NCBI GenBank assembly: GCA_964525605.1
Contig: CAZGKT010000013.1
Location: forward strand, 16,627-80,626
Reading direction: 5' to 3'
Source of the DNA: CAVTWJ01 sp964525605
GTDB taxonomy: Bacteria > Oederibacteriota > Muellerivitia > Muellerivitales > Muellerivitaceae
Length of the DNA: 64,000 bases
Shown here one piece after another: positions 39,636-47,775 of the stretch; position 1 is the stretch's first letter; the number at the start of each line of letters is the position of its first letter. A model generated the notes under the pieces. The model did not search any database and was not told the DNA's origin. It saw only the letters and a program-made list of their open reading frames with translations. Position numbers and translations under genes: made by a program.

Positions 39636-40841
39636 ATGAAAAAAAGCCTTTTGACTTTAATGATTGCCTTAAATGTTTTTGGAGTTGCGGTGCAATCCCA
39701 TGCCAGCGCCAGGCTCGATTCTTTATCCCTAGATGTTCGTCAGGTCGATGACCTGGATTTGATCTGGCTATATCCCAACAAAATTTTGGACTACAAGGAT
39801 ACTGTCGATTTCCGCTTGTCAACTAATGGTGCCTTTGGAAATGGCATCAATGAATGGGGTGGTGTCATTGCTGACGAAACCTCATTGGGCGGCGTGCTCG
39901 GGGTTTATGTTAACCGGCCTTCCTATCTTGATACCCCTGCTTGGGGTGTCTTGGGGGGATTCCATGCCGCTAACGACCCTCTGGAAAGTTATTGGAGTGT
40001 TCCAGGAAACGATGATGAACAAGAAACTTTCGCAAATATTATCGACATCTTTTGGGCGCAAAATGTGGACGGAGCTGGATTGGGAATTCATTTCAATTAC
40101 GGGGATAACGGAATTCAACCTGTCGGCAATTGGGAAACGGAACAACTCGCTTTATCCGCAGGCTTAGGTTTAAGCGCGGTTGGTCCTTTCAGCCAACTGG
40201 ATTTCCATGCGGATTATGGAACCGACTTTACCACACAGATTGGGTTGGCCAGCAAGAGTCACGACAATGGTATTTACAGTATCAAGTTGGGTGGCATGGG
40301 CAAGTTAGATCTCAGCGATACCAATTACTTCAAAGTTTTCGTGGATACGAGCATGGGCCAGGACAACATGACGGATCTGGACTCTTACGATTTCAATGAC
40401 ACCACCCTCGTTTTGGGAACTTCCTGGGATCAAAAGGTGAACGACGGAAAGGGCTTAATAGCTACTGGATTGATCGGTGAATACGTTGGTTCTGCCGTCA
40501 AAAACACTTACATCGATGATGGATGGGCACTTCTTTGGAATGGGGCGGTGGAACAGGAAGTGGCGAGCTGGTTGACCCTTCGCACGGGTTTGGAAGGGGC
40601 CATCACGACTCGGGAATACGACACGGATGGCTCACCAGTTTATGTGCAAGACAATTACCATACGGGTTATCAGTTCAGCACGGGGTTTGGGATCAATTGG
40701 TCGAATTTTGTGTTGGATGCGAATGTCAATGCCGGCTCATTTGAAAAAAGCATCGGCAATGTCAGCCCTGGAAATGGTTTGCTCTTTGCAAACGGAAGCC
40801 TATTGACCCTTTCCGAAGCCGATTTGCGATACAAGTTTTAA
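39636..40841 (+). CDS. Outer-membrane beta-barrel protein, second of tandem pair
   Basis: 401 residues, paralogous along its whole length to the preceding gene. Signal peptide KKSLLTLMIALNVFGVAVQSHA, then SARLDSLSLDVRQVDDLDLIWLYPNKILDYKDTVDFRL, GVLGVYVNRPSYL, HDNGIYSIKLGGMG, TLVLGTSWDQKVNDGKG, WNGAVEQEVASWLTLR and the C-terminal LTLSEADLRYKF with terminal Phe. It is shorter, with loops trimmed in the first and last thirds, as expected if surface loops diverge faster than strands. CAGGGGAG lies upstream of ATG 39636. It is followed by its own terminator. Confidence 0.8.
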   Translation: MKKSLLTLMIALNVFGVAVQSHASARLDSLSLDVRQVDDLDLIWLYPNKILDYKDTVDFRLSTNGAFGNGINEWGGVIADETSLGGVLGVYVNRPSYLDTPAWGVLGGFHAANDPLESYWSVPGNDDEQETFANIIDIFWAQNVDGAGLGIHFNYGDNGIQPVGNWETEQLALSAGLGLSAVGPFSQLDFHADYGTDFTTQIGLASKSHDNGIYSIKLGGMGKLDLSDTNYFKVFVDTSMGQDNMTDLDSYDFNDTTLVLGTSWDQKVNDGKGLIATGLIGEYVGSAVKNTYIDDGWALLWNGAVEQEVASWLTLRTGLEGAITTREYDTDGSPVYVQDNYHTGYQFSTGFGINWSNFVLDANVNAGSFEKSIGNVSPGNGLLFANGSLLTLSEADLRYKF

Positions 40842-40858
40842 TTCGGGTTCTTAACTTA

Positions 40859-40892
40859 CCCCGCTTCGCAATTGCGGAGCGGGGTTTTTTGT
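40859..40892 (+). terminator. Intrinsic terminator after the second barrel gene
   Basis: CCCCGCTTCGC, loop AATT and GCGGAGCGGGG, followed by TTTTTTG. An 11-bp stem with one G-U pair. Confidence 0.93.
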
Positions 40893-40961
40893 TTTACAGT
40901 AAAAAGTAATTTTTTAAGTGAAAAGCAACGGTTTGAATCTGATCAAATGAGGAGTTAGTAA

Positions 40962-41783
40962 ATGAAATTGCAAAATGGCTTTTTAGTTTTGGCCGGTTTT
41001 TTGGTTTTGCTCGTGACCCCTAAGGGATGGGCTCAGAATTCAGAAAATACACCGACCCCTGCTCCGGCTTTGACCGCTTCGGAGTTGGAGATGGAACAAA
41101 AACAGCTCGAAGTCGAACGTCTCCAACTCGAAAATGAGAAATTGAAACTTGAAATGGAGAAAATGAAATTGGAGTCGGGCTCGAGCTCGGAACCTTCCAA
41201 AGGTTTTTCAGAGCAAAAAAATGGGTCAACCAAAGAAGAAAAAGAAGCCTATTTCTTAAAAGATGTCTCCAAGAAAGCTCAGGATTTGGCTGTCGAAAAA
41301 AAGGATGAGGCGGATTTAGCCGTTTTGGATTTGGTCAATGCGGAAATTTGGTACAAGGGTGTACGGTATGGACTTCATGATCTTTACAGTTTGGCCGAAG
41401 ATCAAAAATGGCCCGTGACCAAAAAAGTGGATGGACGGAAACCATCCGGTATCGCTCGCAATCTGTACCATGTTAAAAACTTCACCCTTTTGCGATATGA
41501 GGATCGGGATCGGGGAATCATTGAGTTTTATCCCCCCCAGAAAGAAGGAGACCTCAAAATCTTGACCCCCGATGGCGTAACGTTTGATTCATCCGTTGGG
41601 GATGTGCGCAATGCTTTTCAAAGCATCTATTTTGCTTATGACGGACAGGAAGACCGAGATGGGCTCAAGGTGATCCGCTATGTCCATGGCCGGGGCCTGA
41701 GCTTCTCGGACAAGTTGGAAATATTGCTCGACAAAGAAGGGAAAATTAAAGTGATTCGCTACGGAGTTCTTGACGAAAAATAA
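40962..41783 (+). CDS. Secreted coiled-coil protein of unknown function
   Basis: 273 residues. A signal peptide (LVLAGFLVLLVTPKGWAQ) is followed by a Pro/Thr linker. A short, very regular coiled coil at about residues 44-70 (MEQKQLEVERLQLENEKLKLEMEKMKL) comes next, then a charged spacer. The C-terminal globular domain of about 150 residues (YFLKDVSKKAQDLAVEK...GVRYGLHDLYSLAEDQ...VIRYVHGRGLSFSDKLEILLDKEGKIKVIRYG) resembles no family I can name. Its position after two outer-membrane barrels suggests a periplasmic or cell-surface partner. ATG 40962 is preceded by GAGGAGTT. Confidence 0.65.
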   Translation: MKLQNGFLVLAGFLVLLVTPKGWAQNSENTPTPAPALTASELEMEQKQLEVERLQLENEKLKLEMEKMKLESGSSSEPSKGFSEQKNGSTKEEKEAYFLKDVSKKAQDLAVEKKDEADLAVLDLVNAEIWYKGVRYGLHDLYSLAEDQKWPVTKKVDGRKPSGIARNLYHVKNFTLLRYEDRDRGIIEFYPPQKEGDLKILTPDGVTFDSSVGDVRNAFQSIYFAYDGQEDRDGLKVIRYVHGRGLSFSDKLEILLDKEGKIKVIRYGVLDEK

Positions 41784-41878
41784 CGAATTTTAAAAGAAGT
41801 CATGGCTTTTACCCCATGAATCCGCTAAAACCTTTGCGATCATAAGGCGATTTTAAGTCATTCATTCAGGAGATCAAA

Positions 41879-42196
41879 ATGGACACAGCATTTGCTCAAA
41901 CTGTAGCGGGAACGGCTTCCGGAACCTCCCCCATGGCGGGAATCATCTCGTTTTTACCCATGATTTTGATTGTGGGACTTTTCTATTTCATCATGATTGT
42001 TCCTCAATCCAAGGAAAAGAAAAAACGAGAAGAATTACTTAATTCCATGCAACGAGGGGACCGGGTTCTGACGCGAGGCGGTATTTATGGAACTGTGGCT
42101 GATATTAAAGAACAATTGATCGTTTTGAAGGTGGCTGAAAATACCAAAATAGAAATTGAACGTTCCTATATCGAAACTGTCCAAAAACCAAGTTGA
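41879..42196 (+). CDS. yajC: Sec translocon accessory protein YajC
   Basis: 105 residues, one TM helix (ISFLPMILIVGLFYFIMIVPQSKEKKKREELLNSMQRGDRVLTRGGIYGTV), the defining YajC pattern with PQ..KEKK and GD.V.T.GGI.G. It belongs to the SecDF-YajC membrane complex. Normally secD and secF follow at once; here the next gene is an HTH-receiver protein 249 nt away, so secDF must be elsewhere. CAGGAGATC ribosome site. Confidence 0.94.
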   Translation: MDTAFAQTVAGTASGTSPMAGIISFLPMILIVGLFYFIMIVPQSKEKKKREELLNSMQRGDRVLTRGGIYGTVADIKEQLIVLKVAENTKIEIERSYIETVQKPS

Positions 42197-42352
42197 TGTA
42201 ATTTTGGAAACAAGGTAAAGGTGAACCTCCCCGTATCCTCACTTCTTTTTTAAAATAGTACTTGGTAAAAATGAAATTCCGAAATTTAATTTGGCATAGA
42301 AGTAAAAATTTGTCGGCGATCATATCCCCTTTTCTTCACTCCAAGCAAAGAG

Positions 42353-42383
42353 TTGAGTTCCGAAAAATAATTTACGGTATAAT
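42353..42383 (+). promoter_or_regulatory. Candidate promoter for the HTH-receiver gene
   Basis: TTGAGT (42353-42358), 19 nt and TATAAT (42378-42383). The -10 box is perfect and the spacer is slightly long. The remaining 150 nt between yajC and this promoter show no feature. Confidence 0.45.
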
Positions 42384-42445
42384 CTGACTCGAGAACTCAA
42401 TGTGATCTCGAATCAAAAAAATCATCCAAGGAATGCCGGATCGGT

Positions 42446-42994
42446 ATGATTCAATACGACGAAATTATGACGGCCCAAGAACTGTCAACCTATCTGAAGA
42501 TTACCACTACGACCATCTACAAGCTTGCTCAACAAGGCGAAATACCATCTTTCAAAGTCGCGAGCGAGTGGCGCTTCAAAAAAGAATTGATCGACAAGTG
42601 GCTGGAAAAAGGTTCGTCAATAAGCCCTAAAAAAATATTACTGGTGGATGACGAAACGGCTATATGCGACCTTTTTACGAAGGCCCTCGACAAGCGCAAA
42701 TACGGCGTGGACGCTGTTCATAGCGGCGCGGAAGGTTTGGAGGCCGCGGCCAAAAATTATTACGATTTCATTTTCCTTGATCTCAAAATGCCGGGTATGA
42801 ACGGTGTGGAAGTATTTAAAGAAATTAAAAAATTAAATCTGAAATCCTTAGTGGTTATCGTCACGGCTTATCCCGACAGCGAAATGCTCGTGGAAGCCAT
42901 GAAATTAGGCCCCTTAACGGTTGTTTTAAAACCCTTCGATCTTTCTGAAATCCAACGTTCTGTCGAATCGTTGGTGCTCATGACCTCCAAATAA
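42446..42994 (+). CDS. Excisionase-type HTH fused to a response-regulator receiver
   Basis: 182 residues. An N-terminal MerR/excisionase-like HTH (about 8-55: MTAQELSTYLKITTTTIYKLAQQGEIPSFKVASEWRFKKELIDKWL) is followed by a complete receiver domain (about 62-180). The receiver has ILLVDDETAICDLF (acidic pair), the phospho-acceptor Asp in FIFLDLKMPGMNGVEVF, VIVTAYPDSE (Thr) and VLKPFD (Lys). The order, DNA-binding first and receiver last, is the reverse of ordinary response regulators. No histidine kinase is adjacent. The ATG at 42446 is used; a second ATG at 42467 begins exactly at the HTH. Confidence 0.88.
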   Translation: MIQYDEIMTAQELSTYLKITTTTIYKLAQQGEIPSFKVASEWRFKKELIDKWLEKGSSISPKKILLVDDETAICDLFTKALDKRKYGVDAVHSGAEGLEAAAKNYYDFIFLDLKMPGMNGVEVFKEIKKLNLKSLVVIVTAYPDSEMLVEAMKLGPLTVVLKPFDLSEIQRSVESLVLMTSK

Positions 42995-43017
42995 AATTCC
43001 AAGTAAATCAAATGACT

Positions 43018-43065
43018 TTGGCGAATTGAATCCATGGTAAATGCATGGAATTCGACTCTCGCCAA
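43018..43065. promoter_or_regulatory. Long imperfect inverted repeat upstream of folD
   Basis: TTGGCGA at 43018 pairs with TCGCCAA at 43059, and inside it TCCATG pairs with CATGGA and GAATT with AATTC around a 7-nt loop. The dyad spans 48 nt and is not followed by a T run, so it is not a typical terminator. It could be an operator for the HTH-receiver protein encoded just upstream, or a leader structure of folD. Confidence 0.45.
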
Positions 43066-43109
43066 CGATAAAATGAATTCATATTAGCGGCCAGGGGAGG
43101 ACGGAATTA

Positions 43110-43961
43110 ATGGCGACTCTTTTAGATGGGAAAATTGTTTCGACGGCAGTCAAGGATCGATTGAAGGCATTGATTTCGGGAATCCCTGCGAATGGATCCC
43201 GGCCTGGGCTCGCGGTAGTTTTAGTCGGCGAGGATCCAGGATCAAAGATTTACGTCGCTAACAAAGAAAAGACCTGCCAAGAAATCGGATATCATTCTGT
43301 CGTAAAACGGCTTCCGGAAAACACCAGCCAGGAAGAACTTCTGGATTGGGTGAAACGCTTCAACTCCGACACCGCTTTGCATGGCCTTCTTGTTCAGTTG
43401 CCATTACCCAAATCTATTGACTCCCACAAGATTCTCCTGGCCATTGACCCTAAAAAAGATGTGGATGGATTGCACCCCGACAATTTGGGCAAGCTGGTGG
43501 CGGGGTTGCCTGGTCCGAAATCCTGCACCCCCTATGGGGTCATGGAAATGCTTCACTATTATAAAATTCCTGTTCAAGGAAAAAACGCGGTCGTGGTGGG
43601 TCGTAGCAATATGGTAGGAAAACCTATGGCCCAGATGCTTTTGGCTGAACACGCCACGGTGACGATGTGCCACAGTCGGACTTCAGACCTAGGCGCTGAA
43701 ACCCGTCGGGCTGATATTTTGATCGCTGCCATTGGGAAGGCCCGGTTCATTACGGCCGACATGGTCAAGCCCGGAGCGGTGGTCATCGATGTGGGAACCA
43801 ACCGGCCTCCGGGCGAGAAATTGTGCGGAGATGTCGATTTTGGTCCTGTCTCACAGGTGGCTTCCGCCATCTCCCCCGTTCCGGGTGGGGTGGGCCTTAT
43901 GACCATCGCCATGTTGATGCAAAACACCTACGATGCTTTCCGGCAGCAGACCGGATCTTGA
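43110..43961 (+). CDS. folD: Methylenetetrahydrofolate dehydrogenase/cyclohydrolase
   Basis: A bifunctional C1 enzyme interconverting methylene-, methenyl- and formyl-THF. 283 residues. SRPGLAVVLVGEDPGSKIYVANKEKTCQEIG (catalytic Lys), GLLVQLPLPKSI, DPKKDVDGLHPDNLGKLV, PCTPYGV-like SCTPYGVMEML, VVVGRSNMVGKPMAQML (NADP site), CHSRT and PVPGGVGLMTIAMLMQNT are present in order. Ribosome site GGGGAGGA. It supports metF and the folate genes at the left end. Confidence 0.97.
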   Translation: MATLLDGKIVSTAVKDRLKALISGIPANGSRPGLAVVLVGEDPGSKIYVANKEKTCQEIGYHSVVKRLPENTSQEELLDWVKRFNSDTALHGLLVQLPLPKSIDSHKILLAIDPKKDVDGLHPDNLGKLVAGLPGPKSCTPYGVMEMLHYYKIPVQGKNAVVVGRSNMVGKPMAQMLLAEHATVTMCHSRTSDLGAETRRADILIAAIGKARFITADMVKPGAVVIDVGTNRPPGEKLCGDVDFGPVSQVASAISPVPGGVGLMTIAMLMQNTYDAFRQQTGS

Positions 43962-44618
43962 GTGCCAACTGCTCATCTTCCCGGTCATCGGGTCATCGGG
44001 CTGACCGGCGCTCCCGGGGCGGGAAAAAGCGAGGCGCTCCAATATTTAAATTCACTTGGGATTCCCGTTCTTCAGACGGACCGGCTAGGTCATCAGCTTC
44101 TTAGGGAAAAATTGTATCGGGATAAACTGGTGGCACTATTTGGTAAAGAGATATTGGGGGTCAAGGGAGCCATTGACAGGAGTAAATTGAGTGCGGTGGT
44201 CTTTAAAGAGCGCCGGGCGCAGAAACGCTTAAACAACCTGACGCATCCCGAAATTCGGCGCAGGGTAGCATACTGGGTCAAGAAATGTTTAACCCGGCGT
44301 AGTCCCCCTCGTTTAGTAGTGGTGGAGGTACCGCTTATATTTGAAGGTGGGTATTATCGTTGGTTTGACGGAGTTTTGTGCCTTTCCGCCACGACGCGAA
44401 GACGTCTTTCTCGTTTGACCAAGAGGGGTTGGAGTGTTTCCGATGCCCGGCAACGCGAAAATTTGCAGTGGCCTGCGAGAAAAAGAGAACTGATGTCCAA
44501 CTGGGTTGTGCGAAATAATGGGACCCATTTGGAGTTACACAGGCAGTTGCAGAAATGGTTGGACTCGATTGATGATTGGGCGCTTCCGCGTCATTCAAAG
44601 TACTTTGGAAAATTATGA
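43962..44618 (+). CDS. coaE: Dephospho-CoA kinase
   Basis: Last step of coenzyme A synthesis. 218 residues. Walker A is GLTGAPGAGKSEAL, then LQTDRLGHQLL (Asp), GAIDRSKLSAVVF, LTHPEIRRRV, VVVEVPLIFEGGYY and the lid-region Arg of RRRLSRLTKRGWS, typical of CoaE. GTG start immediately after the folD stop, so the pair is likely co-transcribed. It overlaps the next gene in an ATGA. Confidence 0.92.
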   Translation: MPTAHLPGHRVIGLTGAPGAGKSEALQYLNSLGIPVLQTDRLGHQLLREKLYRDKLVALFGKEILGVKGAIDRSKLSAVVFKERRAQKRLNNLTHPEIRRRVAYWVKKCLTRRSPPRLVVVEVPLIFEGGYYRWFDGVLCLSATTRRRLSRLTKRGWSVSDARQRENLQWPARKRELMSNWVVRNNGTHLELHRQLQKWLDSIDDWALPRHSKYFGKL

Positions 44619-46090
44619 TACTTCGGGAAAAAACCGTTGAATTTCTTCAAAACACTTCCCTTTTTACCAAATGGGCATTGGTTTTAGGAACATTTGCCCT
44701 TTCGATGTTTTTTTGCTATGAGGCAGCAATCCATAACGGGAATCTAGGGTCTTCTCTTCTTTTGTTTATCCTTCCAGTTACCCTTTCAGCCATTTATTTC
44801 AATACCACGATGGTCATCGCTTTTAGTGGGGGATCGGCCGTTGTGAGTTTGACCTACCTAATGTTGACCGATATTCCAAACTGGACACCTTTTTTATTTT
44901 TCATTGCCGCGCTGGGATTGAATCTTTACTTTTGGTACCGATGGAACCAGGAAAGGGAACGCCAAGAGTTCACATTCAATAACACCCTTGAGGAAACTGA
45001 TCTGGCGGCCAACGACATAAGAATAGCCCTTGGGAAGGATAAGGCCGCTTACCAAGCCAATCAGATCAAAATTCAACGCTATACCGCTTTAAATGAGCTG
45101 GCCCGGAGCCTGGCCATGATTTACAAGACCCAGGAAGTGGTGGTTCTTTTAATTGAAACGATATCGAAAACGTTCTTGGTTCCCGGAGGCGTTTACTCCC
45201 TTCTATTGTTTGATAGCAGTATCGGCAAAGCCCTCCACGCGGTTCGTTATAGTCCCGATACTGAAATGGATGTGCGATTGAACCGGGAGCGCTTGAATCC
45301 CCAGGAAGCTTTTAACGCATGGGTGACAGGCCAAACCAAGCCCCTGGTAGTGGGAGACTCATCGAAAGATTTCCGATTCCAGACACTGGGTTCACAGACG
45401 GGGGTCAAAAGCTTAGTGTCAGCACCCTTGATGGCTGGTAGTGAGATGCTGGGGCTCATACGGATGGAGTCAGGCATTCCGGGGGTTTACCGTCAGGAGG
45501 ACGCTCGCCTGCTTTCCAATTTCGCCGATCTGGGCACCGTGGCCCTGGAACACGTGGCCCTTTACCGTCAAACGATTGAACTGGCCATAACGGACGGTCT
45601 CACAGGCCTATATGTCCAGCGTTATTACAAGGAAAGGCTTCGGGATGAAGTTTACCGAGCCCAAGAACACAAACTGCCTTTATGTTTGTTGATGATCGAC
45701 GTGGACAATTTTAAAACCTATAACGACCGTTATGGACATCTGGTGGGGGACAGAGTTTTAAAGGTGGTGTCTCAGGTTTTGAAGGAATCAGTCAGAACGG
45801 TGGACCTAGTCGCCCGCTACGGGGGTGAGGAATTCTCAGTCCTTCTTCTTAAAACCCCATTAATTGGCGCTCAAACCGTTGCTGAAAGAATTTGCCAAAA
45901 AGTGGAAGAACAAGAAATCATCGCCTCCCAGGAGGCCACTCACATAACCGTCTCAATCGGGGTGGCGGAACTCGCACCAGCGTATAAAGAAGTGGAAAAA
46001 TTTATTGACGCAGCCGACCAGGCTCTTTATCGGGCTAAGGGCGATGGGAAAAACTGTGTTCGCCTGGCCAAGCCGGGAGGGCTCGCGTGA
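44615..46090 (+). CDS. Membrane GAF-GGDEF diguanylate cyclase
   Basis: 491 residues. Three or four N-terminal TM helices (WALVLGTFALSMFFCYEA, SSLLLFILPVTLSAIYF, MVIAFSGGSAVVSLTYLML, FLFFIAALGLNLYFWY), a short coiled coil, a GAF domain (about 155-310) and a GGDEF domain (about 325-485). The active loop is RYGGEEFSVLLL, an intact GGEEF. LMIDVDNFKTYNDRYGHLVGDRVL carries the metal and substrate residues. No RxxD inhibitory site is seen before the loop. It should synthesise c-di-GMP. The ATG overlaps the coaE stop; GTGA coupling to its paralogue follows. Confidence 0.9.
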   Translation: MILREKTVEFLQNTSLFTKWALVLGTFALSMFFCYEAAIHNGNLGSSLLLFILPVTLSAIYFNTTMVIAFSGGSAVVSLTYLMLTDIPNWTPFLFFIAALGLNLYFWYRWNQERERQEFTFNNTLEETDLAANDIRIALGKDKAAYQANQIKIQRYTALNELARSLAMIYKTQEVVVLLIETISKTFLVPGGVYSLLLFDSSIGKALHAVRYSPDTEMDVRLNRERLNPQEAFNAWVTGQTKPLVVGDSSKDFRFQTLGSQTGVKSLVSAPLMAGSEMLGLIRMESGIPGVYRQEDARLLSNFADLGTVALEHVALYRQTIELAITDGLTGLYVQRYYKERLRDEVYRAQEHKLPLCLLMIDVDNFKTYNDRYGHLVGDRVLKVVSQVLKESVRTVDLVARYGGEEFSVLLLKTPLIGAQTVAERICQKVEEQEIIASQEATHITVSIGVAELAPAYKEVEKFIDAADQALYRAKGDGKNCVRLAKPGGLA

Positions 46091-47481
46091 CAGATCGTGT
46101 TGAAATGGTGTGCGGCCTCGTGTTGGGATTATTGGTGTTGGGCCTAGGTTGCGTTCGGGGAATCGGCCCCTATGCGCTGGCCCTTCCGATACTTTTTATC
46201 ATGCCCGGACGGGTTCAATACCCGAGCGGATCCCGCTGGTTTTTCCTTGTGTACGCTCTTGGCGCTGCCAGTCTCAAGATTTTGTGTGGCGGCCTGATTT
46301 CCAATCTCATGGTCCCTGAAATATTAGCGGTTTTTTTCCTTCTTTTAACTCCTGATTTTATCCAGACGTCTCAATACCGCGCTCATCGCAGGTTCGACAA
46401 TGAATTCGAACTTAAAAGAAGGGAATTAGAACAAAAAAAATTAGAGGCTGATAGATTACACCAGCAGAATATCCAGACCGAAAAGCAACTACGCCAGGTG
46501 GAACATCTTTATGATGTCATTAAAGAAGCTGGAAGTACGCTGAATGTTCAGGAGATGATTGAGCTTGCCAGGGATTTTACTGAACGCATGTTTGACCTTC
46601 CCCACTTTATTCTCGGAGCTCTTTCCAACGATGGAAGAAGGTTTGAGGTGCGCATTGCTTCTGGTTGTGACGAGGCTTTTCTCAAATCCGTGGAAATAGA
46701 ACCGGACTCTAACCAGTTAGGCGCTAAATTGGCGCGGGAATCCAAACCCCTTTGGGTTCGATCCCTAGCTTCGGACCCCCGCTTTTCAAAGTGGAAGCAT
46801 CTTCCCATTCGTTCCTTTGTGTTTCTCCCTTTTTTGGTTCAAGAGCGGGTGATCGGGTTTCTCTGTTCTTTTTCCTATAAAGAAGATTTTTTGGATCCGG
46901 AAAAATTTTCTAATTTGCAGGTTTTTTGCAACCAGATTTCGATCGGTCTCCAGAAGTCCCTTCTTTACGAGAAAGTCCAGAAGCTCTCGATTACGGATGG
47001 TTTGACCAAACTTTATTCGCATCGATATTTCAAACTTCGACTGGACGAAGAAATAGTTCTAGCCACTCGTTATTCCTCTGAATTGAGTCTTTTGATTCTC
47101 GATATCGACCATTTCAAGAAATACAACGACAATTATGGCCATGTGGCCGGTGACCACGTGTTGATGGAAATGGCAAAAATTCTGCATGAACAATCCGAAG
47201 TAACCCATTTGGCCGCTCGTTATGGCGGGGAGGAAATGGTATTGGTGGCTGCGGAGACTTCTAAAGACCAAGCCATGGAACTGGCGGAAAAATTACGGAG
47301 GGCGGTGGAAAACCACCCCTTTGCAGTTGGAAAGGAAACTACCCAGGTGACCGTCTCGGTAGGAGTAGCGACTTTTCCCAAAGACGCCTCAACTATGCTG
47401 GACCTAATTGCCAAGGCCGATCAGGCCCTTTATTTGGCCAAAGCGCAGGGCAGAAACAGGGTGGTCCCTTTTTCACAGTGA
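46087..47481 (+). CDS. Second membrane GAF-GGDEF protein (GGEEM variant)
   Basis: 464 residues with the same layout as the preceding gene: N-terminal TM helices (LVLGLLVLGLGCVRGIG, YALALPILFIM, FFLVYALGAASLKIL, VPEILAVFFLLLTPDFI), a clear coiled coil (RRELEQKKLEADRLHQQNIQTEKQLRQVE in two stretches), a GAF domain and a GGDEF domain. The active loop is RYGGEEMVLVA: the last Phe of GGEEF is Met. LILDIDHFKKYNDNYGHVAGDHVL is intact. It may be weakly active or regulatory. GTG start overlapping the previous stop. Confidence 0.9.
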   Translation: MTDRVEMVCGLVLGLLVLGLGCVRGIGPYALALPILFIMPGRVQYPSGSRWFFLVYALGAASLKILCGGLISNLMVPEILAVFFLLLTPDFIQTSQYRAHRRFDNEFELKRRELEQKKLEADRLHQQNIQTEKQLRQVEHLYDVIKEAGSTLNVQEMIELARDFTERMFDLPHFILGALSNDGRRFEVRIASGCDEAFLKSVEIEPDSNQLGAKLARESKPLWVRSLASDPRFSKWKHLPIRSFVFLPFLVQERVIGFLCSFSYKEDFLDPEKFSNLQVFCNQISIGLQKSLLYEKVQKLSITDGLTKLYSHRYFKLRLDEEIVLATRYSSELSLLILDIDHFKKYNDNYGHVAGDHVLMEMAKILHEQSEVTHLAARYGGEEMVLVAAETSKDQAMELAEKLRRAVENHPFAVGKETTQVTVSVGVATFPKDASTMLDLIAKADQALYLAKAQGRNRVVPFSQ

Positions 47482-47502
47482 ACTTCACGAACTAAAAAAG
47501 GG

Positions 47503-47532
47503 TTGACACTTTTCGAGTAAGTAGAATAGGAT
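47503..47532 (+). promoter_or_regulatory. Candidate promoter upstream of rho
   Basis: TTGACA (47503-47508), 18 nt and TAGGAT (47527-47532), giving a leader of about 235 nt before rho. The leader contains AAGAAC/GTTCTT around 47567-47590, a weak hairpin followed by TTTT. rho is autoregulated through its leader in other bacteria, which would fit, but no known element is recognised. Confidence 0.5.
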
Positions 47533-47775
47533 GAGCCATCAATACAAAAAAGTAGTTGTCAGTCTTTGAAGAACTCCCGGCGGTTCTTTTCCCAAACCCG
47601 AATTAAATCCTTAAATGTGTGGTTAATCCGATTCTTTTCAACCTCTTTAAATCCCATTTGACACTGAACGCCCGGGCTCTGGCCCGTAAATGAAGGATTA
47701 GTTCCAACCCCTGGTTATCGCAAAACGATGCGCAAGCTGGGAATCAAACCGTAATTTGAAAGGAAAGAAGTTTTT

